From Anaeramoeba ignava (Eukaryota; Metamonada; Anaeramoebidae): a DNA stretch of 64,000 nt. Below are positions 36,303 through 45,947 of this stretch, one piece after another. Below the pieces are notes generated by a model, which searched no databases, was not told where the DNA came from, and saw nothing but the letters and a program-made list of their open reading frames with translations. Every line of letters starts with the position of its first letter. Position 1 is the stretch's first letter. Position numbers and translations under genes: made by a program. The stretch lies in the NCBI GenBank assembly GCA_028826165.1, contig JAPDFW010000106.1:1-64000 (forward strand). Reading direction: 5' to 3'.

Positions 36303-37023
36303 TTTGTAATTTTCTTTTTTTTTTATAAAGAAAAAAAATGAAAAAAAAAAGGAAAATTAGAAAAAAAGGAAAAATAAAGAAAAAAAAAGGAAAATAATTT
36401 AAAAATATAGTTTAATATTTAATTTTATTATTAAAATAATAATTTAATGTTTTAGATTTAAATATTTTATTATTTAAATATTTAACATATAAATATAAAA
36501 AATGAGAATAGATTTAATTTAATATTTAATTTATAAATTAATTTAAAAATATAATTTAATATTTAATTTTATGTTTAAAATAATAATTTAATGTTTTAGA
36601 TTTAAATATTTTATTATTTTAAAAATATTTTGAAAATTGATTTTTGAAATTAAAATTTTATCTTTTTGAATTAAATTGAATTAATATTAATTTAGAAATT
36701 TGTTTTAAAATTTAAATTTATTTAATAATTTTTAAATTCAAAAATTAAATTAAAAATTAAATTAAAATAATTTTCCTTTTTAATAAAAATTAATAAAAAA
36801 AAATAATAATTTATTAATAAATTAATTTAAAAAATAATAAATTAAAAAGAAAATTAAATTAATTATTAATTTAAATTTATTCTTATTTTTATATTTTTAT
36901 TTATTTTTCAAATTCCACTTTTTATTTATTTTTTTATTTAAATTTTTTTTTTCATTTTTTTCCTTTTTTTTTAAAACACAAAAAACAAAAAACACAAAAA
37001 CAAACAAAAAACAAAAAAACAAA
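36303..37023. repeat. Divergent intergenic region with a short satellite remnant
   Basis: The A-rich leader of gene C, about one and a half copies of the 143-bp unit (36395-36620), then about 400 bases of plain AT-rich sequence ending in a CAAAAAACA-rich leader before the next ATG. Genes C and BTB-TLDc diverge from here. Confidence 0.85.
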
Positions 37024-37407
37024 ATGGATAATAATAATAATAATAACCAAATTGAAATTGAAAATGCAAATCAAAATGAAAATGAAACGAAAAATTTAGA
37101 AAAAAAAGTAACAAAAAATTTAATTAAAAATTATTCAAACCTTTTAAATGGAAATTCATTTAAAGATTTTTCAATTTTTGTTGAGAATAAATCAAATCCT
37201 TTTGAAATTAAAGTTCATAAATCAATTTTATCTTCAAGATCTCCTTTTTTTAATGAGTTTTTAAGGCAAGAATCTCATTCTATTTTTTTAAAACAATTTA
37301 ATAAAAAAGAAATGGAATCAATTTTGAGTTATATTTATTATGGAAATATTTCTTTTGAGAATCAAGAAAATCTTTTTAAATTATTGGAAATTTCAATTTA
37401 TTTTAAA

Positions 37408-37411
37408 TTAA
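37408..37411. repeat. Target-site duplication TTAA, left
   Basis: Direct copy of the TTAA at 42460-42463; only one copy is needed in the restored host frame (FKLNLLKEF). Confidence 0.85.
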
Positions 37412-37438
37412 AGCCTTCCCCGCAAGCAAAAATATTTT
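37412..37438 (+). repeat. Left terminal inverted repeat
   Basis: 27 bases identical to the reverse complement of 42433-42459. GC-rich at the outer end, AT-rich inside. Confidence 0.95.
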
Positions 37439-38099
37439 CTTTTACTTACACTTACAAAAAATTAAGTGTAATCATTCTCAAAAAATTGAGAAAAATGATT
37501 AATAAAAGCAAATATATCTAACTTTCGAAGCTTATCAGGTGATTTTTTTTTCAAAATATCCATTTTAGGAAATGATATACCCAAGCTGCTGCATATAAAT
37601 AATTAGAAGATTAGATTTAAATTTAATTTTCATGCTCAAGAATGAAAAAAATTATTAAAATTTTATTGAAATCAATAATTTCTATTGTTGCAGAACTTTC
37701 AGAATCTGGTCCTATTTTTTTCAACATGCTTAATTTATAGATTATTTTATATTCTTATTTAGGTTCAAATAAATTCAAAAACTTTCGTGTTTTATAGAAA
37801 TAAGATGCTTATTTGTTGATCAAAAATTGGCATTTTTCAAATTTTATATCAACTCATTGATCATTTATTTTGTCGATTTCAACCATTAATCTTCTTTTTA
37901 TTTTTATTTTTATTTGTTTTTCTCTTACTTTTTCTTATTTGTTGACAAACACTATTTAAATAAAAATATTTTATAAAAAAAAAATAACAAGATCACAAAA
38001 CATTTTTCTTTTGACATTTTTAAAATTTTTCTTTTTCTATTTTCTTATTCTGTTTTTATCTTTTTATTTTTCAAATCTTTGTTTTAATTCGTTTTTTAC

Positions 38100-40850
38100 A
38101 TGAAAGCAATAACTTGTTATATTTGTGGGAAAAAAAAAATCCCTAAAGCCCAAGTTCCATCCAAAAATGAATTATTTTTGAAATTAGAATCTACTCAAGA
38201 AGAAAAAGTAATAAAAAATATGTAATCGGTGCTATAGAGATAATTTAAAAATGGTATATTTTACTTATTTTTTTTCTTTTTAATTTTTCTCATTCCATCT
38301 TTTTCAGAAAAATTTATTCAGGAAAAACAAGGATATCAAAGAAGAAAAATAGCTGCCTCAAACAAGAATTAGATTATTTAAAAGAGTTGGTTCAACAACA
38401 AAAAGAAATCAATCACCAATTCTCAATTTATAAAGAAAAGTCAAAAACAATTGAAAACAACTCTCTCTTGGGTGAATATCCTCAATGAAAAATGTGACAG
38501 CATCGCTAGAACTGAAATGGAACTTAGAGAAAATCTGTGTGAAGTTCAAAAGGAAAAAGAAAAATTTGAAGAATCAACAAATCACAATCCACTCACATTT
38601 GATGTATCAACTTACAAAAAGAAAATCAAGATTTAAAAACACAAGTGGAAAAATCAGATTAAAACGGGAATTTGAGGAGATAGTGTATATTATTGGAAAA
38701 TTACTAAACCGAAAAGAAAGGAAAAAAGAAGGAGGAAGAACAAATGAAAAGAGATTCACTCAAAAATCTCTCTCAAAAATCAAACCCTCACTTGATGGTG
38801 AAAATGAAAACAATCAAAATGAAAACAATCAAAATGAAAAGGGAAAAGGAAAGGAAAAACAAAAATTGAATCTAAATCAATTAAAAATTCAGAAAAACTA
38901 TATGAAAACGATCATAAAATGAGATCTGCATTTAATATTGGGACAAAATTGTAGGAATCAGTATTTTCAAAATTTTATAGATTCCTCAACTTATTTGAAA
39001 TCAAGACACAAGATGGGTTTTGCAAGATTATTGCGATGAAGTTAAAATCAAATTAGCTCCAATAGTTAATAGTGTATGGCAGAATCAATTCTAGATTTAT
39101 CTGCAGAGGAAGTAGAACAATCTACTGATCCTTCTTCAACACAAACCATGGAACATATGAGAAAAATCACTTTATATCTGATAAAGATATTGATAAAATT
39201 ACTAACTCCTCAAGAAAATTATTTATTAATAAAAGAATTGACAAATTCATCTTCCCTTCTAGACCTCAAAGAAAAATATATCAATTAGTCATAAGTAAAT
39301 GAAAAAAAAAATTCAATCGAAAGAAAAGATCAGAACAAGAATAATTCAAATCAACAGATAGAGAATGAATCTCAACCAGAAATCGATTCCACTAAAAATA
39401 GATTCGATTTTTCTCATGATGTAGCATATTCACATCGGAATAACCGAGCTGCAGATGCATGCGCAATTTTTATTGAAGCGAACACAAAATTTAACAGAAT
39501 TATACATTACCAAAGAATGAGCTCAACTTCAACCATCCATCCACAAAGTTTAGAGGGATTTTTGATTCCCAAAGGAATACAAAAAGCTTTCGGAGAAATA
39601 CAATATCCTTGCCACGGTCCATGACCAGAATACCTCATCTAAAAGTTAAACAGTGTTTCCCGAATATCATGCATTTACTAGATCCCTGGCACGTAACTAG
39701 ATCAATTCGAAGAAGATACAACAAACTTGTTAACAAATTCTGTGGATCAAATAAAAAGAAACGCTCAAAAAGAAGAAAGCGAGAAAATGCGAAAAAGAAC
39801 ATTTGATGTCATGGAAAGAATCTATAATTTTTCCATTTTCTAAGATGTGTGCAAAAATCTTGCCAAGGCGATATGACGACTTTATTATCTGAATGGTTTA
39901 GATATTTTCTCCACGCTAAAAGGCGATCATTCCCCTTTGCCCAAAAATAGTCCATGCACAAAAAATGAAAATTCAAACGAAAAATAAACATCCTGAAGAT
40001 AAAAATTACAAACAAAGAGGAGGAAGCATTCTTCAAAATGATACTTTCTGATTTCACCATTATTAAAAATTAATTTTTGTAGATATTTTTATCCACAAGC
40101 TACAACGAATCCTTTTTCAGCACTTTTAAACGGTTATCATGAAAAATAAGTCATTTTAAAAATTATAATCTTCTTTATCAACTTGCCATCATTGATTGGA
40201 ACCAAAATAGGGAAAAAGAAAATGAAAAGGAAATAAATTTAGGAAACCAAGAAACGAAATTGAATTCAATGAAAAATGCATTACAAGAAAATCAAAAAGA
40301 AAAAGATATGGAATGGCAAAAAGAATTACTTCATCTCTCTTTTACCAGGTATCTTTCAAAAAGTACATCTTATTTGAAGAATTTAACTCTCTCAAGAATC
40401 AAAAAAAAGAAAAGAAATAGCTCAGAAGAAATTGTCCCTCCTCAAAAAGAAAAAAAAAGAAGTAGAAAGTCACCAAAAAGAAGCAAGTTTAAAAACAAAA
40501 ACTTGATCTCAACATTTTTATTAAGTAAGATTCAACCCAATTTGTTTGATTTTGAAAACTATTCCTTGCTTCCTACATTTCAAATCCATTTCAAAGATGC
40601 TTTGGAGATGTTAAATCAAAAAGAAACTCATAAACAAACTCAAAAGGAAACAGAGAACTCATGTCCCAATATACATGATTTGCACATTTTTCCAATCAAA
40701 ATCCTTCATTGTTATCAAGAAAAAGTAAAATCGATAATAAAAATGACGTTCCCATTCAAACAAAAACAAACAATCATAATGCTATCCAAAATATTCAACT
40801 TCCAAAACCAGAGAAATTCAACTCCTTGAGGAAGATTATATACACAACAA
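38100..40850 (+). pseudogene. Decayed DDE transposase of the TTAA element
   Basis: Fragments in all three + frames follow the order of one protein. A CxxC...CxxC zinc-finger-like start (ITCYICGKKK, then CNRCYRDNLK) begins at 38100. A likely intron follows (about 38254-38308, with a pyrimidine-rich CAG end), then coiled-coil segments. The catalytic core comes next: DVAYSHRNNRAADACAIF (about 39418), LEGFLIPKGIQKAFGEI, then CFPNIMHLLDPWHVTRSIRRR (39654-39716), CVQKSCQGDMTTLLSEWFRYFLHA (39846-39917) and NGYHEK with LLYQLAIIDWNQN (about 40130-40210). This resembles animal THAP-associated DDE transposases with an FP-x-H-x2-D-x-WH motif. Many indels and stops show that it can no longer make a full protein. 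The superfamily name is left open; Kolobok is a candidate because of the TTAA. Confidence 0.7.
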
Positions 40851-41860
40851 AAGAGAAGAAATAAAGAGATTTCTGAATGATTTAATTGATAACCCCATTA
40901 ATCTGTATCTTCCAAAGTGGGATACAAGGATCATGTGGTGGAAAAGATGGGACTTAGAGCAAATGCTGGAGTCTCAAGATTTGTCTATTGGATTAGTAAA
41001 TTTTTTATATCCTCAATATCAAAATGATGTAGAATTTACCAGATTAGATTTTGAACCCACGATCCAAAAATTACATCAAGAATACAAAGATTTTCAAGCA
41101 TTCAAGAACAGAAGAAATCAAATTTATGAAGATTTTGATAAATTTTTAGAAGCTTCAAAAAAAAGTTATCCCAAATTGATTGACCATTTCAACAATTTCG
41201 TTGAAAATCGACCGAGAATGAACAAAATAGATGTCTTTTCTAATTGGTTGATGTCTCCAGAACTCAGAAACCAAATTGAATTGTTTGAATCGTTAATAGA
41301 ATTTGAGAAAGGAGTGGATGGTTGGAAGCAATTAAGAACAATATTATTTAATTTTTTGAAGAATGCGAAAAGATTGATGAAATGGGATGAAAAGGAACCT
41401 TTTAGATATTATACCAATAATATATTTGACTAATCATCATTATGTGTGTTTTTTGATTGATAAACAATTTCATAAAATCTATTTATATAACACTATTCCA
41501 AAATATGCAAAAAAGGAAGTAGAAGATATGGGAAATCATATAAAACAGTATATTAAATGGCGCATAAATGAAAATTATGAAATTGAAGAACTAGTCAAGA
41601 AAAAAATCCAAGAAGATGGCGCCCAATGCGGGAATTCAGTACTACTTTTTTTATGGTTGATTTTCACTATTAAAATTCCTATTGAAAAAGCAGTGGAAAT
41701 TATCAACCATTCACTTGCTGTCAGATTTAGATTCATGATCCTAAAATGTATTTGTAAATCAACCAGAATTCAATTATTATTCAAATCACCAGAATTCATT
41801 CAAGATATAATACAAAATCACCCCAAAAAATATCGGCACAATTCATTTTTTCTTTTTTGA
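40850..41860 (+). pseudogene. Ulp1/C48-like cysteine protease ORF of the TTAA element, frameshifted
   Basis: Two overlapping frames (40933-41433 and 41387-41860) read as one protein broken by a +1 shift near 41390-41430. The first has a helical N-terminal part (RWDLEQMLESQDLSIGLVNF). The second has HHYVCFLID, then IYLYNT, then IQEDGAQCGNSVLLFLWLIF. This is the His ... Asp/Asn ... Gln ... Cys-Gly order of Ulp1/SENP peptidases, which cleave SUMO-like proteins. Known: some CACTA, Mutator-like and other DNA transposons carry such a protease. The usual Asp after the strand is Asn here. It is better preserved than the transposase, with one frame break only. The start is uncertain; in-frame coding can be followed back to about 40850. 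Confidence 0.6.
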
Positions 41861-42395
41861 TGAATCTCTCTAATTTTTAAACGTTAAATTGATTTTTTTT
41901 CAAATCATTTTTTCACATCTTTTATTTTTCAAAATCTTTTACAAAGAAAAAATAAAGAATTTTTGTTGAAGGAAATAATTGAATTTTGTATTGGATTCAG
42001 TTAAAATTAATATATTTCAAAATGAAAAAAGAAAAAATTTGAAAAATTGATCAAAACAATTATCTTTTGAATTCTCATAAATTTCTTATTCATATCATTA
42101 ATTGAATTTTTCTCATCAATTTCTTTCTCAATAATCAAGTTCAGTTGTATGAAACAGAATAGAAAAAAGAACCAAAATGAAGAAATATTCAACAAAATTT
42201 TCCAAAAGATAAAAATTTGTTTGAAAAGTTTTGGATTATGAAATTATGGAGATTGTCCCAAATAAAAAAAAAGTAGTATTTCTTTTTCTTTTTCCAAATA
42301 GAAAAAATTGATATTTTTTTAATCTATTCTTTAATTATTTTTTTTAATAAAAAGGGGAAAAATCAAATTTTTTATTTTTTTTTATTTTTTTTTCA

Positions 42396-42413
42396 AAGTG
42401 ACAGCTGTCACTT
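42396..42413. other. 18-bp perfect palindrome near the right transposon end
   Basis: AAGTGACAGCTGTCACTT reads the same on both strands and lies 19 bases inside the right terminal repeat. I do not see it near the left end. It may bind a dimeric protein such as the transposase. Confidence 0.7.
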
Positions 42414-42432
42414 CAAAAGGGGAAAAAATGAC

Positions 42433-42459
42433 AAAATATTTTTGCTTGCGGGGAAGGCT
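42433..42459 (-). repeat. Right terminal inverted repeat
   Basis: Perfect inverted partner of 37412-37438, followed at once by TTAA and the resumed host reading frame. Confidence 0.95.
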
Positions 42460-42463
42460 TTAA
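42460..42463. repeat. Target-site duplication TTAA, right
   Basis: Second copy of the TTAA that flanks the element. Confidence 0.85.
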
Positions 42464-43659
42464 ATTTATTGAAAGAATTTATTCAAAAAAAAATTTCAAA
42501 TTCAATTAATTATTCAAATTTTTTCCAATTTTTATTCCAAAATCGAAATTTAAATTCAAATGAAATTGAAATAAAATGTTTTGGATTCATAAATCAAAAT
42601 TTTTCCCAAATTCAAAATAATGAGAATTTATTCAATTTAACTAAAGAAGAAATTATCAAATTTATTCAATTTAAACAAGAAAAAAAAGAAATTTTTCAAT
42701 TTGATTTTTTTCAATTTTTAAATAATTGGATTGAAAAAAGAAATAAAAGATTAAAATTAAAGAAATATGAACACAAAATGAATGCAAAGAAAAGATTATT
42801 TCATTCTTTTTTTTCATTATTTGATAAAGATTCAATTTCAAAACAAGATTTTGATAAATTAAAACAATTTGATTTTTTTCCCAAATCTTTTTTAGTTAAT
42901 ATTCAAAACAAAGTTATTCAAGATAATCAAAAGGAAATTGAAGATAAAGAGAAGGAAATTGAAGAGAAATGGAAGAAAGAAGTTGAGAATAAAAACAAGG
43001 AAAATCAACAAATGAAAATTGAAATTGAAGAGAAATGGAAAAAAGAAGTTGAAGAACTTAAATCCAAATTTGAATTAATGGAATTACAAAAGATTTTTTC
43101 AGATTCAGAAATTATTCAAGATATTGAATATGTTAAGAAATTACAAGAATGGATAAATGATAATGATTTTTTTTCTAAAATGAAAAAAGGATTTTCAGCA
43201 AAAAGAGTTGGATTTGATTGTAAAAAATGGCATAAAGCAGTTGATGGGAAAGGAAAAACATTAGTTATTATCAAAACAAAACAAAATTTTATTTTTGGAG
43301 GTTTTACTCAAGTTGGATTTAAATATTCAAATGGAGAATGGATTAATGATTCAAATGCATTTATTTTTTCATTAAGAAATGATAAAGGGGATAGAATACC
43401 TGCAAAGTTTACAATTAAAAAAGGTCAAGAAGGAAATGCAATTTATTCTAATTTAAGTTATGGTCCAAATTTTGGAAATGGTAGTGGAAATGGACATGAT
43501 TTTTATTTAACTTCTAATTTACAACCTGGTAATTCAAATATTGGTGGTAGTTATAATCTACCTAATGGAATTACTTATAATACAGATGAAGCTAAAAGTT
43601 ATTTAGCTGGTTCTTATAATTCATGGGTTGTTGATGAACTTGAAACTTATTTCATTTAA

Positions 43660-45947
43660 AAATTAATTAATAATAAGAAAATCAAACTTTTTTTTATTTT
43701 TTTTTTCAAAATTTAATTCAATTTTAATTTACTTTTAATCAAATTAATTTCTTTAAAATAAAAAATAAGAAACGAATTTAATTTTAAATAATTTAATTTT
43801 AATTTAAAATATTTATTAAAAATTTAATTAATAAAAAATAATCCAAAAAAAAATAATAAATTTTAAAAATTGAATAATTTTAATATAATAAATAAAAATA
43901 AAAATTGAAAATAGAAATTAATAATAATTAAATTTAAATTCATTAATTAAAATATTAAAATAAAAATCAAATAAAATTTATTATTAAATAATATTTAAAT
44001 ATTAGTAAATTATAATCAAAATCAAAAATAGAATAATTAGTAAATTATTTTTAGAAAGTTTATCTTATTCAATCATGTTAAATTCAATTTATTTAAAAAT
44101 TTTTAATTTTTAATTTTATTTTTAATATATTTTATTATAATTAAAATTGGAATAATAAATAATTAAAAATATTAATATAATAAATGAAAATATTATATTA
44201 AATTAAAATAAAATAAATTTAAATTAAATTATTATTAAATATTATTAAAATTAAATATTTATTTTATTAAAATATTTATTCCATTTTTAATATATTTTAT
44301 TTTGGAATAATAAATAATTAAAAATATTAATATAATAAATGAAAATATTATATTAAATTAAAATAAAATAAATTTAAAATTAAATTATTATTAAATATTA
44401 TTAAAATTAAATATTTATCTTTTATTAAAATATTTATTCCACTTTTTAATATATTTTTATTTTGGAATAATAAATAATTAAAAAATATTAATATAATAAA
44501 TAAAAATATTATATCAAATTAAATCAAAATAAATTTAAATTAAATTATTATTAATTACTATTAAAATTGAATATTTATTTTTATTAAAATATTTATTCCA
44601 CTTTTTAATATATTTTATTATAATTAAAATTGGAATAATAAATAATTAAAAATATTAATATAATAAATAAAAATATTATTTCAAATTAAAAATAAAATAA
44701 ATTTAAATTAAATTATTATTAATTACTATTAAAATTGAATATTTATTTTTATTAAAATATTTATTCCACTTTTTAATATATTTTATTTTGGAATAATAAA
44801 TAAATAAAAATATTAATATAATAAATGAAAATATTATTTTAAATTAAAATAAAATAAATCTAAGTTAAATTATTATTAATTATTATTAAAAATTAAATAT
44901 TTATTTTTATTAAAATATTTATTCCACTTTTTAATATATTTTATTATAATTAAAAATTGGATTAATAAATAATTAAAAATATTAAGTTAATAAATAAAAA
45001 TATTATTTCAAATTAAAATAAAAACAAATCTAAGTTAAATTATTATTAAATATTATTAAAAATTGAATATTTATATTTATTAAAATATTTATTCCACTTT
45101 TTAATATATTTTTATTTTGGAATAATAAATAATTAAAAATATTAAATTAATAAATAAAAAATATTATTTCAAATTAAAATAAAAATAAATCTAAGTTAAA
45201 TTATTATTAATTATTATTAAAATTAAATATTTATATTTATTAAAATATTTATTCCACTTTTTAATATATTTTATTATAATTAAAATTGGAATAATAAATA
45301 ATTAAAAATATTAATATAATAAATAAAAATATTATTTCAAATTAAAATAAAATAAATTTAAATTAAATTAAATTATTATTAATTATTATTAAAATTAAAT
45401 ATTTATGTTTATTAAAAAATATTTATTCCACTTTTTAATATATTTTATTTTAATTAAAATTGGATTAATAAATAATTAAAAATATTAATATAATAAATGA
45501 AAATAATATTTCAAATTAAAATAAAAATAAATTTAAATTAAATTATTATTAAAATATTATTAAAATTAAATATTTATCTTTATTAAAATATTTATTCCAC
45601 TTTTTAATATATTTTTATTTTGGAATAATAAATAAATAAAAATATTAATATAATAAATAAAAATATTATATTAAATTAAAATAAAATAAATTTAAATTAA
45701 ATTATTATTAAATATTATTAAAATTAAATATTTATATTTATTAAAATATTTATTCCACTTTTTTTAATATATTTTATTATAATTAAAATTGGAATAATAA
45801 ATAATCAAAAATATTAATTTAATAAATAATAATATTATTTCAAATTAAAATTAAGAAAATTTAATATTTCGAAATTAAAAAAAGATTATTTGATTTAATT
45901 AAAATTTTGAAAAAAAGAAAGAAAATTTGTTTGTGTTTTTTTTGAAT
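43660..45947. repeat. Second AT-rich satellite, about 158/169-bp unit
   Basis: About 450 bases of plain AT-rich sequence follow the TLDc gene, then about ten tandem copies between 44120 and 45860. The landmark TTATTCCACTTTTTAATAT recurs at spacings of 158, 159, 168, 158, 170, 160, 174, 169 and 158 bases. Long and short copies differ mainly by a short TATAATTAAAATT segment. Unrelated to the 143-bp satellite. No gene is seen. Confidence 0.88.

Larger units (their letters stand above)
37412..42459 (+). mobile_element. TTAA-flanked DNA transposon, 5,048 bp
   Basis: Bounded by a perfect 27-bp terminal inverted repeat starting AGCCTTCCCCGC and flanked on both sides by TTAA (37408-37411 and 42460-42463), read as the target-site duplication. 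The host protein is interrupted exactly here and resumes in frame on the other side. Inside are a decayed DDE transposase and an ORF resembling a Ulp1-type protease. Base and codon use differ from the host: more G and C, and CCC, GCG and CAC codons. TTAA targets are known for piggyBac and Kolobok elements; the catalytic-core pattern here is not that of piggyBac. Confidence 0.9.
37024..43659 (+). pseudogene. BTB-BACK-coiled coil-TLDc gene split by a transposon
   Basis: The host reading frame is 37024-37411 joined to 42464-43659. Removing the insert together with one TTAA copy gives 1,584 nt, a continuous 527-aa frame, so the gene was whole before insertion. Front half: Asn-rich start, BTB core with FKDFSIFVENKS, VHKSILSSRSPFFNEFL and ILSYIYYGNI. 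Rear half: BACK-like helices (NLLKEFIQKKISNS), a K/E coiled coil, and a TLDc domain at the C-terminus (GKGKTLVIIKTKQNFIFGGF, AFIFSLRN, GGSYNLPNG, AGSYNSWVVDELETYFI). Known: TLDc domains are linked to oxidative-stress protection and V-ATPase regulation. As it stands, the 5' piece gives a 165-aa protein with about 36 element-encoded residues at its end. Confidence 0.9.

Noticed and set aside
39809-40060. 83-aa minus-strand frame in the transposon
   Set aside because: Overlaps the decayed transposase core on the other strand; no recognisable motif.
42007-42195. 62-aa minus-strand hydrophobic frame near the right transposon end
   Set aside because: No supporting motif, AT-rich region, probably chance.
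37412-42459. Considered a virus-derived (Polinton-like) insert because of the protease
   Set aside because: Too short, no polymerase, integrase, ATPase or capsid motif; DDE core and 27-bp ends fit a cut-and-paste transposon.
37412-42459. Considered piggyBac because of the TTAA target
   Set aside because: The core reads FP-x-H-x2-D-x-WH with a CxGD segment, not the piggyBac DDD pattern; superfamily left open.
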